64,000 bases of DNA, from the NCBI RefSeq assembly GCF_004379255.2, contig NC_056047.1, forward strand, positions 21,218,293-21,282,292. Direction: 5' to 3'. The DNA comes from Salvia splendens (Eukaryota; Streptophyta; Magnoliopsida; Lamiales; Lamiaceae). Positions 20,795-32,432 of this stretch are shown here, piece after piece. The position numbers and the translations under genes are program-made. Under the pieces are notes generated by a model, which saw only the letters and a program-made list of their open reading frames with translations, made no database searches and was not told where the DNA came from. How positions within the stretch are numbered: position 1 is the first letter of the stretch; the number at the start of each line of letters is the position of its first letter.

Positions 20795-22682
20795 TCTCGA
20801 GCATGAAGAATCGGTGTTTTGTTGTGGATGTTTTAAAAACCCTATTTTCGAATTTGAACCAGAAATCTGTGATGCACGACCAGTGACTTATGATCTGTGT
20901 TAGACCCATAAAACGAACGAATTTTGCTACGAAACTTTTACTGAGTAAACTTCAAGGTGTTTTCTGTGTCTCGTGTGAATTTCAGCCTGTTTTATCGAAA
21001 AATGAATTTTTAATAAATTTTTTAAGTTGACTGCGCAAATCTGCCAGAAACGTGAGTTCTCGCCAGGAATGTTTCGTTTTCTGTTTGACTGACCAAATGA
21101 CCTCCGATCGATGTGATTCTTAAACTATATGAAAATTTGAAGTGTCTTATGTGTTGTGTTAAATTTTCAGCCTTTTTGGGCATCGTATGAATTTATGGGG
21201 AATTTTTCAAGTGAACTGCGCAATACTGTCAGAAATTATATGTTCCGACCAGAGAGTTCAATATGTGATATGACTGACTAAATGACGTGATTTAGATATG
21301 AAAATTTTCATGGATGAACTTGAATGTGTCCTCTGTATCGTGACCAAAATCTAGCATGTTTTGAGGTCGGGTGAATTTAAAGTGATTTTTACAAAATGGT
21401 CGCGCAATTCTGCCAGTTTTCTGCCTTGATTAAATGACACTTATTTCTCAAGTTTAAAAGTATTGTATGATGCATGTATGTCCAAGGAATGTGCTTAAAT
21501 GTTGAAATCACTTGTGATAAGTTGAAATGTGTTACGTGTGTTTTACACCTTGAGATGTATGTTGGGTTTGGGAAATTGGGGAAAACGTTGAGAGAGAGAC
21601 GATAGGACATGCATAGTAAAATAATGTTGTGTGAGGCTGACTTGTGTTGTCGTTGACAAGGGTGTTGGGTACTCGTGAACTCAAGGATTGAGAGTTGCTA
21701 AGTTGGGTTGTGAATTACTAAGAGAACGAGGTGAGCTTTCTTTTCAAACCTCTTTATTTTTCCGAAAAATATTATGTGGAGATACAAGGGTGGTTTAACT
21801 GTTATGTCATGCCATGGACTATTTTTGTTATGAGATTTTGTGCCTGATGCCTAGTTCATATGAGTTTACTCCGTTAGGCTATATGGCTGTTTTGTGAAAC
21901 GAATTCGGGTCCGAGTAGGGCCGTAAACCCTATCGGGCTGTGTACACTGGTGGGATCGTGAGCCGTCCTTGCAAGTCGGACGGTCTCGTGGGCGAATAGT
22001 GTGGCCACACTTTCGTCGCACTGTGGTTGTGATTGTTGGATTGATGTGAAAAGTGGGGAGATTATTTGACTGGCCAGTCTATGAAATATTTTTGTGTTCT
22101 CGTGATATTTTCTTTACTACGTATAAAACTCGAGATCACTGGTATGAATGACATAACTATATAAATGTTTTCGGCATGAGCCCATTGAGTACAACAAGTA
22201 CTCAGCCCTGCAATTTCTTTTAAAAATTTTGCAGGTTGAACGGGATGTTGCGGTGGATGTTGAGCTGGCTAAAGACCCTAGGATACGTTGTGTCGTCACA
22301 CATAGGCGTGATCCTTGACTCTCTTAAACCTTATTTATCCGCTGCTATGTTTTAAATTGTGTCTTAAGACCTTAATCTTTATGTTTATGGGTTTGAACAT
22401 GTATGGTGATGTTAGGATTTAAACGTGTATTTATGTCGTCTTTTGAAAATTGTATTCTTCGGGATTTGAGTTAATGTTTGCTTTACTTTAGTTATTTAAT
22501 TGTTGTGTTTTCTTAAGTCTAATTTTTCCGTTATCCTTTTTTTTAAAGTATTTTCATCTTAGGTCTTTTCAAAAAAATAATTTACCTAAAATCTTTTAAG
22601 TAAGGTGTTCTTTTAAAGTGTTGTCCATGCCTGTCGGTCACGATCGCCGCGTTGTGGTACCCCTTGTTTGGGCGGTCGTGAC
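20795..22682 (+). repeat. Tekay 3' LTR, right part
   Basis: This continues the LTR that starts at 4695. It contains repeated TGCGCAA-TCTGCCAG-like phrases (near 21030, 21215 and 21400) and ends TGGGCGGTCGTGACA, a plausible TG...CA partner for the TGTAACATCCC start. I see no gene; the small frames here are chance. Confidence 0.75.
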
Positions 22683-22964
22683 ACCTATAAACATATAAAA
22701 AAACCATTAAATGTAAAAATATAACACATTATGACAAAAATAATATATTTTATTCCTTAAAAAACTAAACGAAGAATTTTTACAATATACAAGCGCTCGA
22801 AAAATACTTTATAGTATATAAAACTCGAACAAAAACAAGGAAATGGAATAATCTATTTATGACTCGATTATCATTGATTTTATTGATTTAAATTGATTTC
22901 TTTCTTTCTTCAATAAGCTTTAATTGTAGGTAACCTTAAGGCTGGCAAATCATACGAATTAAGT
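22683..22964. other. AT-rich spacer
   Basis: 282 bp between the Tekay LTR and the LINE fragment. I see nothing recognisable in it. Confidence 0.5.
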
Positions 22965-23340
22965 CGTTAGCAGCCTACCTGTCTCATTTACTCCCACTGG
23001 TAAATGCACTTGATCAGAGTAGATTGATTAATGGTCGCCTCCTTAGTGATAATGCTCTGCTAGCACGGGAAATGATTCATGACTTAGGCAGACAATAATC
23101 GAGGAGAGGAAAGTCGTTTAATCAAACCTTCAAGCTGGATACAGTAAAGACATATGATAGGGTGCAGTGGCCGTTCTTGTAACATGTGAAGATGGAATTT
23201 CCGGCTTCATGGTGAATATGATTAGTAGATGTATCTTCTCATGCTGGTTCTCCGTCCTTGTGAATGGTAGCTCGACAGGTTTCATCTAGTCATCTAGAGG
23301 CTTTAGACAGGGGGCTCTTTACCACCGTCCTATATTTATA
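22965..23340 (+). pseudogene. Decayed LINE (non-LTR) reverse transcriptase fragment
   Basis: Translation in shifting frames gives NGRLLSDNALLAREMIHDL near 23030-23087, KTYDRVQWPF near 23148 and FSVLVNG then RGFRQGAL near 23250-23310. These match the order of motifs in plant L1-type reverse transcriptases (RLISDN-LLA-E, K-YDRV-W, SVLVNG, RGLRQGDPLSP). Several stops and frame changes show that it is dead. It is cut off at 23341 by a MITE. Confidence 0.7.
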
Positions 23341-23342
23341 TA

Positions 23343-23594
23343 CTCCATCCGTCCCTAAAATTTTGTCACATTTTCCATTTCCTCTGTTCCACAAAATTTG
23401 TCACATTTCACTTTTTACTATTTTTGGTAGTGGACCTCACATTCCACCAACTTATTCTCACTCACATTTTATTATAAAACTAATACTTTAAAAGTAGAAC
23501 CCACATCCTACCAATTTTTTCAACCCACTTTCCATTACATTTCTTAAAATCCGTGCCCGGTCAAACTGTGACAAAATTTATGGGACGGGGGGAG
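23343..23594. mobile_element. Stowaway-type MITE (Tc1/mariner)
   Basis: The terminal inverted repeats CTCCATCCGTCCCTAAAATT and its complement near GGGACGGGGGGAG flank 252 bp, with TA on both sides (23341-23342, 23595-23596). TA duplication and CTCC-TCCGTCCC ends are typical of plant Stowaway MITEs. Confidence 0.85.
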
Positions 23595-23596
23595 TA

Positions 23597-23705
23597 TTAA
23601 TTTTATAATAAAATGTGAGTGAGAATGAATTAATGGAATGTGAGGTCTAATATTAAAAATGGTAAATATGAAAGTTGATAAACTTTTAAGGACGGGGATA
23701 GAGTA
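23597..23705. mobile_element. Partial second copy of the same MITE
   Basis: ATAAAATGTGAGTGAGAATG and GGAATGTGAGGTCTA are near-complements of internal sequence at 23430-23490 of the neighbouring MITE, and the block ends AAGGACGGGGATAGAGTA, a weathered terminus. One end is missing, which suggests one copy inserted into another. Confidence 0.6.
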
Positions 23706-23879
23706 ATTGATTTGACTTGGGCTTTAGAAAACATCCTCTTTAACGGGTGTGTGCACATCTCTTGAGCACAAATATCTTGAATTAATCCATGCTAAACATT
23801 TTTTAATTTTTTTAGCTCGAGCTTTTCTAATCAGTCAAATGAGAACTCGATGTGCTATATAAATACTGATTCACAGTGT

Positions 23880-23884
23880 TCGTC
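23880..23884. repeat. Target site duplication of Copia-1, left copy (TCGTC)
   Basis: TCGTC precedes the LTR start TGTTAGG and recurs at 42379-42383 directly after the 3' LTR. Confidence 0.9.
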
Positions 23885-24424
23885 TGTTAGGAATAAAGGT
23901 TGAAAATGATGCATGGATGCAAGGGCTGCGGTTATTTCAGTTAATTCGGTTGAAGACCGTTGCTCAATATCTCAAGACTTCAAGAATCGGTTTAGGAATC
24001 GGTTGGCTTGTGCAAGCAGTTATGATGAGCTTCATGAAGTATAAAGAGTTAGTTGCATTCGAGCTGCATTCATTCTTTCAACAACAACATTCATTTAGAA
24101 GTCGAGTTTCTTCTATAATCCACATACACACACAGCGCATAGATAGTTGAGTTCATTGTAGCTGAGTGTGAGCGAGTGAGTCTTGTGAGTAGATTCATGT
24201 TGTAGCTCAATTCGGGGATTGTAATTGAGTGTGAGTGTTGTACAAAGTTTGATCAATAAATCCTATTCCTTCTCTCCCGTGGACGTAGGCTTGCAAAGGC
24301 CGAACCACGTAATTCTCTTGTGTTTTCTTGTTTTCGTTTACGTTCCATTTGTTCATGCTATTCATATCGAGATCTTCATCAAAGTGTCTCGGTTGGAAGT
24401 CGGAATTCAGATCATACATTCACA
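23885..24424 (+). repeat. Copia-1 5' LTR
   Basis: Runs from TGTTAGGAATAAAGG to CATTCACA and matches 41837-42378 with roughly 3 % differences. Confidence 0.92.
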
Positions 24425-24427
24425 AAT

Positions 24428-24445
24428 TGGCGCCGTCTGTGGGAA
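24428..24445 (+). promoter_or_regulatory. Primer-binding site of Copia-1
   Basis: TGGCGCCGTCTGTGGGAA starts three bases after the LTR. It is not the usual initiator-Met site (TGGTATCAGAGC) of copia elements; I do not assign the tRNA. Confidence 0.65.
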
Positions 24446-24545
24446 CGGGCAATCGGCGAGTAGGAAAGCTCGAGAGGTTTTCTTGTTGAAGATCGCTAGA
24501 TCTTGATTTCTGATCTAGGTTGTTGCACATCTGGTGTTCGACAGA

Positions 24546-25339
24546 ATGTCTACAGCTAAGTTTGATCTTGAGAAGTTCACGGGAAATAATGATTTTGGGC
24601 TGTGGAGGCTCAAAATGAAAGCTGTGCTCATGCAGCAAGGTTTATGGGAGGTATTGAAGAAGGAGACGATCACTGAGGCAGAGAAGGCTGACCCCAAGTA
24701 TCAAGAACATCAAGATAAGGCTTATTCAACCTTGATCTTGAGCCTAAATGATCGTGTGTTGAGGGAAATCTCAAGAGAAGAGACTGCATCGGGCGTTTGG
24801 AAGAAACTAGAGTCATTGTATATGACAAAATCCCTCTCCAACAGACTTCTCTTGAAGCAACGGCTATTTACTTTCAAGTTCACTGAGTCAAGAAGTATCA
24901 GTGAGCAACTCGAGGAGTTTGCAAAGTATGTAGATGACTTGGAGAACATCGATGAGAATATCATAGATGAAGATAAAGCGCTCATGCTCCTCAACTCTCT
25001 GCCTAAAAGCTTCGAACAATTTAAGGATGCTATCCTTCTTGGAAGAGAGTCCAAGGTGACATATGAGGAGGTGCACTCTGCATTGAAAATGAAGGAATTT
25101 CAGAAGGTTGCAACAAAGCCAACTGATCCAGCATCAGAGAGTTTGAATATCAGGGAAGACTTCAAGAAATCTGGCAAGAAGAAGTTTCAAAGAAGGGTAA
25201 ACCCTGGAAACAAAAGCCTACACAAGAAAGGGAGACGAGGTCATGCCATTACTGCAGCAAACCAGACCATATCAAGAAAAACTGCTATGCTTTCCAGAAG
25301 AAACAACAAGATCAACAAGCTACACAAAATACAGCAGAT
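24546..25339 (+). pseudogene. Copia-1 gag
   Basis: Start MSTAKFDLEKFTGNNDFGLW at the ATG 24546. The capsid domain of the UBN2/copia gag type runs to about residue 190 (LWEVLKKE, SLSNRLLLKQRLFTFKF, LLNSLPKSFEQFKDAIL). The zinc knuckle C-x2-C-x4-H-x4-C (CHYCSKPDHIKKNC, near 25240-25281) is in a different frame because of a one-base loss in a G run near 25196. Gag coats the RNA in virus-like particles. Confidence 0.85.
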
Positions 25340-26359
25340 ATGATAGAAGAAGTTCAAGCCGCAGAAGCTTTGAATATTGCAGATGAAGACATCAGAAATG
25401 TGTGGATCATGGATAGTGGATGCAGCTTTCACATGAGTTCTCACATTGAGTGGTTTGAGGATCTGCAAGAATCTGAAGGAGTTGTGTTGCTTGGGAATGA
25501 TCAGGAATGCAAGATAGCTGGTGTTGGAAGCATCAAACTGAGAATGGCAGATGGATCGACAAGAATTCTATCAGAAGTCAGATTCATTCCTCACATCAAG
25601 AGAAATCTGATATCTCTGGGGGGTACTTGAGCAGAAGAGATACTCTTTTGTATCTTCTGGTAGAGTAATGAAGGTCATCAAAGACTCAAAGGTGGTTATC
25701 ACTGCTTTGAGGAAAAGAAACCTATACTACATGCAAGCTCAGGTAGTAAATGGAGGACCCAATGCAGTCACCAACACAGATCTTAATCTATGGCATTTAA
25801 GGCTTGGGCATGTGTCAGAGGCTGGTCTGAAGATCTTGGCCAAGACAGGTGTAATAAACACTGATGTCTCCACTGGTTTGAGGCATTGTGAGGAATGTAT
25901 CATGGGCAAGAGCAAGAAGCTTCCTTATGGTGTTGGGAAACACACATCAGAGCTGCCTCTGGACTACTCACATAGTGACATATGGGGTCCCTTACCAGTT
26001 GAAACAATTGGAGGATGCAGGTATTTCTTGACCTTCATTGATGATTTTTCTAGGAAGATATTGATTTATTTCATGAAAGAAAAATCAGAAACATTTGATA
26101 AATTCAGAGAGTGGTGCACTGAGGTTGAAGTGGAAAAGAAAAATCACTAAGGTGCCTTAGGACAGATAATGGACTTGAATTCCTATCACATGATTTTGGT
26201 GATTTCTGTAAGATGAAGGGAATTAAAAGGCATAGAACGGTGTCAAACAATCCTCAGCAAAATGGTGTGGCTGAGAGGGCTAACCGCACAATATTGGAGA
26301 GAGTAAGATGTATGTTAGCAAGCTCTGGAATGCAGAAAAGGTTCTGGGGAGAGGCTGCT
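25340..26359 (+). pseudogene. Copia-1 protease and integrase, 5' part
   Basis: The protease active site is WIMDSGCSFHMSS near 25403. A one-base gain in a G run near 25616-25621 breaks the frame before the integrase. The integrase zinc finger (LWHLRLGHVSEAGL with HCEECIMGK, 25788-25910) and the start of the DDE core (DIWGPLPVETIGG near 25978; RTDNGLEF near 26160 in a shifted frame; NGVAERANRTILE near 26262) follow. A one-base loss in an A run near 26140 causes the shift. The frame is cut at 26359 by Athila-2 and resumes at 39630. Confidence 0.85.
26355..26359. repeat. Target site duplication of Athila-2, left copy (CTGCT)
   Basis: CTGCT precedes the LTR end sequence TGAAGCGCG and recurs at 39625-39629, inside the copia integrase reading frame. 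Confidence 0.9.
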
Positions 26360-27835
26360 TGAAGCGCGTGAGTGCGCAGATAGACACGTGTTCTTGTTCT
26401 ATTGTTCTAGGTCGAGCCACTAAATCCAATGAATCCACTAGATCACTTGGTCTAGGAACTCAAGAGAATATAGAAGGCTCAGTTGTTGGACACACACTTC
26501 TCGCGTTCAAAGATCCCTCAACCCGTTATACTATAGACTAGTATAGAGAAGTAGGGGTCGATCCCACGAAGATGGATACGTAGGAGAGCATCTGAGGAAC
26601 TTTGGATTAGAAAACGGCTGCTGCCACGCAAATTTGGGTTAATGTTTAACTACCACTAGACCTAGGCACGAAATTAACCTCTAGACCTAGGAAACTGTAA
26701 ACATCATGCTGACATCGAACAACCTTGTGGTAACAAAATAACTAACTAGCTTACTAGACCGAGCAAACGACTTCCTAATATCACTAAACAGAAAGCAGGT
26801 AAACAGTGGGGACCATATTCCAGAAACAGAAACGTACGAAATTAAAGCTGCAACTAACTAACAAAGCATTTAACTAACAACGACATGTATCTTAGGAGCT
26901 GGATCAAACTCGAACATGAAGAAAAAGAGCACATATCTAGATTCAAACAGAATATAGAAATTCGGGCGTTGGAAACTTGCAAACAACCGGAAATAAAACA
27001 GATCTACATATACTAGACGGAATGAAATGAAAACATGAAAGCTAGGCATAAATCTCGATCACTCTGTTTCAGATCGAACGTCGGATGCTCAATCCACTCC
27101 GGATCCAAGCAGTCCGAACCCAATAACAACCAAAATCAGCTCCATAGTTCCCGATTCAACAAGATCTACTCCGATCAACACCAGATTCCAACGATTTCAC
27201 CCAAATCAGCAACCAATACGAAGTTCAAACATCAAACTCCGCAATCACAACAAACTCAGAATAATAAACATCCATAATCGAAATCGACATAAGCAGAGAA
27301 ATTACGGAAAACAGAAATTTAATAACCAAATGCAATTCAACCGCAAACAGGGCCAAACATCGAACGGCGAAGCTCGGCGAGATCCACGACAGGAAACTAA
27401 AAATGAAAGCGTTTAAATTGTATCTTCGCTCTCCTTGAGGACGGTGTTACCCAACTACTGTCTAGCAAACTATAACCCAGAACTACCATACGATTCCCTC
27501 ATGAATACCCAAGTGTGCAGAAATGAGTGAGCTATGAGCTACGATCTGTTAATGAGGCCTCCACCGAGAAGGTCCCTCCAGATTGCATGCTTTCTCCCTT
27601 ATATAGGTCCGGACATAATCTTCTAGAAGCCTTCGTAGAAATCTCCATTATACCCTTCAGCATCTTGATTTCCTCCGCCTTGTAATTTTTCTTCAAATTG
27701 CCCACTTATCCGCCAGTTCCTTCTCTTTTCCTGGATCTGGCGAAAACCTTCTACATACCTGGCTTAAAACATGTGTTAGACCCCGCAAACGTGTGAATTT
27801 AACCCCTTAACCAATGCACGAAATTAGCCTTATCA
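26360..27835 (-). repeat. Athila-2 3' LTR
   Basis: On the minus strand it runs from TGATAAGGCTAATTTCG to GCGCTTCA. It lacks a 19-bp block present at about 39491-39509 in the other LTR, where TCCTT flanks the block on both sides, as for deletion between short repeats. A TATA-like CCTATATAAGG is at 27597-27607 (complement). Confidence 0.9.
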
Positions 27836-29233
27836 AACTGCTCACACTTAATCCAAATTTGTCATCAAGTATGAAAAAAAATATAGAAATAAGGCGAATT
27901 TCAATGCATGGTCATCCTTGACTGACTCTATAGACACAAACAAAACAAAACTCCTAGACCTAGAAACACTAACAGACTTAAATAGAGAAAACAAACTCTT
28001 AAAGAAAACACAGAGAAAACACAAAGGCATGAACTAGCTTCAACTTTTAAGCAATCGTCCCCACAAGCTTAAGGCCTATCCTATTTGTCTACAATCTCCA
28101 AATCCTCCCTTTTCCTTCTTCTACCTAATCGGTCTGTCAGTTCGTCAAGATAGCCTATTGATTTCCCATTTGTTAGATTCACTCGATCACTCATTCCTCA
28201 CCAGGGATGTTAGGATCGAATCACTCTTAAGTCAATGTTACACCACTGATGCGTCGGGTTATGAGAGTTTCCCCTTCTTATAATTCTCCTTTCTTTTTAA
28301 CATCCTGGGTCAGGTTACTGTTGCTTCCTGCCCTTAGGTAATTTTTCTCCTTTTTTTACTCCCCCTTTTTATATTTTCCCATGGACTTTGTCCAGCTTAT
28401 ACCTCCTAATTCTGTTTATTTTATTCCTCCTCTGGACTTCGTCCAACTTATACCTCTATTTCCTGGACTTCGTCCAACTTATACCTCTATTTCCTGGACT
28501 TCCTCCAGCTTATACCTCCAGAACCCAATTTTTATTTCTCTCCTTACGACTCTTCTCCCTAAGCATCAAGTGGTGGCCCCTTTTATACAAGTTAGCTCAC
28601 AATGTATAGGCTTATAACTCACATTTATGGTGGGGCTTCACAACTAGGTCATCTAAGGCATCCTCTATCGTCCTTACTTCATTCAAACTGAATTCAGCTT
28701 AGTAAGTAAAAAGGCCTCAAAGTTGATATGCATCATATCTTCAATTGCTCTCACTAAGGGGATCTTGCCTTATTATGTTCACTAGCTCATGCGACACACA
28801 TAAAGAAACTAAACCTAAATCTAAAGACACCTAATCACATAAGAACACAATTGTACGACTCCCTCCCCCTCCCACTTCACTCAAGCTTGTCCCCAAGCAA
28901 TCCCAGTGAAGGGGGAAACAGGGAAGTACAAACAAAACTCAACAAAATATAAAAAAAAACTTCAGGGACAACAATCCTGAAAAAGCAAACGAACTTCTCA
29001 CACTAAGACCGAGCAGCGGGCTAAGTGGGAGAAGGCACAACAGAAGAACAACCAAAACATGCGGGAGAAGAACAAACTTCTCACACTTAGACCAAAAATT
29101 GGGCTAAGCGGGTGAAGACGTAATCACAGGCAAATATATACAGAATATGGCATGCTGGGAAAAAGAAAACACAGACACAAACAGCAAATATATAAACATA
29201 AAACGAAAGAAAGAGAAAAAACTAAAAGTAAAG
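27836..29233 (-). other. Athila-2 3' noncoding region
   Basis: About 1.4 kb without genes. Next to the LTR it reads (minus strand) AAGTGTGAGCAGTT, the same priming-region block as in Athila-1. A pyrimidine-rich tandem repeat built on GGACTTCGTCCA-like phrases lies at 28380-28520, spaced about 39 bp. ATGTGAGTTATAAGCCT near 28610 (complement) matches Athila-1. Confidence 0.7.
28994..29118 (-). promoter_or_regulatory. Pair of conserved stem-loops behind the third ORF (Athila-2)
   Basis: Two inverted repeats, 28994-29034 and 29078-29118, have about 14-bp imperfect stems (CTTCTCACACTAAG with CTAAGTGGGAGAAG; CTTCTCACACTTAG with CTAAGCGGGTGAAG) and 13-base loops. The first met on the minus strand starts about 115 bp behind the third ORF, as in Athila-1, while loop sequences differ. 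Confidence 0.6.
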
Positions 29234-31839
29234 TTACTTGGTCAAGGGGGCTTCATTTCGGGGTTGGCTCCCTCGGGAGCCAACCTGTGGTGGAACGTAA
29301 GGGCTGGTTACTTTTGCTTTCTTTCTTGCCGGTGAATCCGGCTTCTCCTTCACTTCCTCACTCAGTTGCTTGGTCAATGTCTTCTTCACAGTCAGGGTCT
29401 TTGAAGCCGACGGGGCTAGCAGAGGTTTAGACGCGGGTGGGGGATGCTGTGGAGATGAACTTCCTGGCCCTGGCTGGGTGGACACCTTGCTGGGTCCAGT
29501 AGTCAGTTTCGCCTGAGGCTCGGAGAAGTTCTCCTTCAGCCATTTGGTCATCATCATCATTAACTAGACAGCCTCTGCCATCCGATCGTTTTGCGTAGAT
29601 GACTTCCCCACCAAGACTGTGACGCACCCTTTGAGGGCCTGCATCTCTTCTCTAACTCCCCCGAGTTCTGTCCATATTCCGGCCATTTCTATCCTTGCGT
29701 CACCGAGTCCTTGCTCATCACACCCATCACCTCTCTGAATTCACCCAATTCTTTGTGCATCGCACTCACTTCTGCTTTCATCTCCTCCACTTCCATGCTT
29801 GCCTTCGACTCACCAACACCCTGCTCTATCTTGACCTGGGGCTCCAACCTGCTGACTTCGTAGAAACAAACCTCCTACAACCCCTTGTTGAAAAAGTAGT
29901 CAATGTTAAAGATTTCTAGAGGCTCACACATAACCACCTCAGGGGCAGATTTGGCGATCTTCATTATTGTGTTTCGCTGAAGATAAGCCCCTAAGAGGTG
30001 ACACGTGTACATGTGTCGGGAAGGGTTGGCGGTCATTTGATGGCATGCCTGGGCTAACCAGTAGCCTAAATGCACCCTCACTCCCGTGGCCATGCACCAA
30101 GTGAAGTATAAATCCGCCGTTGTCAAGGCCGAGTTGGCAGTTCCCATGTGATTGTAGCTGACGAAAGTCTGAGCAAATCGAAGGATGCGATTCTCTATAT
30201 GAAACTCCTTGGAAATACTTGTCTTAAACTGTCCCACCTTCGGATGGGTGATGAACTCCCAGGCTGATTGTGGTTTGAATCCTGGCGTAAACTTCGGTGC
30301 TCCAACCACCCGATCATTCCATAGCCCCTCATCATCCTCCGTACGCGTAAACAGTCCCATTCGGCATGGAATCGGCATCCAAATCAGTGGTTGGTTTCAA
30401 ACGGAATGTAGAAAAGAATTCACGTGCCAGCGCCGTTGGGACCTCCGCAGAGCTATGCTTTAGTAACCAATCGAAACCGATGGCATCGATGTACTGCCGG
30501 AATTCTTCATCGGAATCTATATCCATCAATTCTGTGGGATCATATCGTTTTCCAAACCTTGCAAGCTTACCTGGACCACTCCGTTCCTTGTAGGTCGCCG
30601 CTCGTTTGGGGTCTTCAAACTTCCTCATTGCATCAAGCAATCCTTTGGTAATCCAGACTTCTGCAGGTTCGAAATTTAGTTCCTCTTCTGGCTCCTCTTC
30701 AGATTCACTGGACCTAGCAGGGCTAATGGCTCTCTAGCATATGGTACCTTCGCCGGGGAAGGGAGTGAGACTTCAATAGATTTACCCCCAGAAGGCTTTC
30801 TCGTCTTCTTGACCAAGGAAGGAGCTGCCTGTTTGCCCTTCCTTTTTCTTTCTGCTATCAAGCGGCGCACCTCCTCGTCTTCCTCTTCCTCCCCTCAAGA
30901 CCTAGGAGTATCTTTCTCTAACTCACCCTCTGTTCCTAGGGCTTGTACTTCCTCTTTCGTGGAAAAAGTGAGGTCCTCGATCTCATCTTTCAAATTCCGT
31001 CGGGCCCGTCGTCGGGCCTCCCGTTTATCCATTGGCAAGTTTGCACCCACCGGCTGATCGTCTAGTTCTATCACCACTTCCAGCCCGCTCTCCGTGGGTT
31101 CCGAAGCTTCAGCATTAATGAGGGTCTCTCCCTCCTCAGACAAAATAGGGGTTTCCCCTCAATGTAGACAGAGGCTTCCCCCTCAGCAACCATCGCATCA
31201 GAGATTAGGGCTTCACCGCCCGCTAAATTTTCCGGGGTTTCCCCCCCCCAACAACTTCCTCTGAAATAATAGGGGTCGCCCCTCCAAATCACCAACATGG
31301 GTTTCCCCCTCAACATCATCCACTGGGGTTGCCCCCTTTTTGACTCCTTCAACCACCATAGGGGTTTCCCCCTCTACGACACCAGCAATAGAAAAATCAG
31401 GGGTTTCCCCCTCACCTACATCAACATCAGCAGAAATAACAAGGGTTTCCCCCTCGACAACACCAACCTCAGAGATAACAGGGGTTTCCCCCTCAACAGA
31501 CGGCATCTGCTCCATCTCCACAACCAGATCCGCCCCTTGTTCCTGCTTGTCGCCTACCGCGGCTTCTTTCCCAGGTTCGCCAGTAGACGGTTCGGCTACT
31601 GTATGTACGGTAGTCGTATGTGAAATCGCATCCTCTGGAATTTGCGGTGGTGTTGGTGTGGTGGTTGTGATGGACGTCGACGCGGCAGATGTGGCCTTCC
31701 CCATCATTGACGTGAACAGGGCGAAGGCTTTCATCGTCTCTTTCGGCCCGCCAAACTTCTGCATCAACTCTGCCATGAATGTCGCCGCGTTGGAATCGAC
31801 AGATCTGGTGGGGTTTCCTGCATTTGATGTGTTCTCCAT
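29234..31839 (-). pseudogene. Athila-2 third ORF, broken
   Basis: It starts MENTSNAGNPTRSVDSN at 31839 and ends near 29234, in several frames. An N-terminal helical stretch (FMAELMQKFGGPKETM) is followed by a degenerate VEGETP repeat (31144-31500), basic segments, and the folded domain shared with Athila-1 (FDWLLKHSSAEVPTALAREF near 30440; FKPQSAWEFITHPKVGQFKT near 30230-30290). A coiled-coil part near 29690-29880 and a Pro/Ser/Lys-rich end follow. Multiple frame breaks and stops make it a pseudogene. No membrane segment is evident. Confidence 0.75.
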
Positions 31840-32432
31840 GGCCTGAATCTGAAAATTTCTCAAAAACTTTGAAAGAAATTACGGGTTAAAGTTAGTGAGG
31901 GCTGGGTATCGCGAGAGAGAAGATTTGGGGATTTCGGTGAGAGAGGATTTGTTTGTTTTGAAAAAATAAAGCGTAAGGGACGAAAGAAGTAAAAATGGGT
32001 AAGGGCGCGTACGGTTATGCAGGCGGTTGCAGGTATGATGTAAGCAACCGTTCGCCTTCCCATAAAGTAATATTTCAATTTCGAAACTGTACCACTTCCC
32101 TCTCAAACAAAAATCTCTCTGCCCCATGTAAACGATACTCTCTGCGACACCATACTTATGCAAAAACAAAAGAAAATGAAACGCCAGACTCCCAGGTCGA
32201 GGATTCAAAAAGTGACAAAACATTTTTCTTGAAAAGTCTGGTGTTTCGAAAATATTTTTGGAAGATTAAAAATTTTTCATTTGTTTGGGATTTTTAATTA
32301 AAAAAAACGATTAAACTATTTACACATTCAATTTATCACTCTCGAGATTCCCTGGTTCAGTGAATAGATATAAAAAAACATCCCAATTTACCTGACCCAG
32401 GAATTCATCGAGAGCACTGCTTGCTAAACTAA
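31840..32432 (-). other. Athila-2 spacer between pol and the third ORF
   Basis: 593 bp corresponding to the 645-bp spacer of Athila-1. No gene or clear signal seen. Confidence 0.65.

Larger units (their letters stand above)
3678..22682 (+). mobile_element. Tekay-type chromovirus (Ty3/gypsy), 3' end with split LTR
   Basis: Only the integrase core, chromodomain, polypurine tract and 3' LTR are present. The LTR starts TGTAACATCCC at 4695, ends GTCGTGACA at 22682, and is interrupted by Athila-1 (6237-20789). Without the insertion the LTR measures about 3.43 kb. The chromodomain at the integrase C terminus marks the chromovirus group, and the TGTAACATCCC LTR start is usual for Tekay/Del. The target duplication cannot be tested because the 5' LTR lies beyond the gap. 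Confidence 0.8.

Noticed and set aside
31297..31846. Plus-strand frames of 108 and 168 residues rich in Ser/Thr/Pro
   Set aside because: They are opposite-strand readings of the VEGETP repeat in the Athila-2 third ORF.
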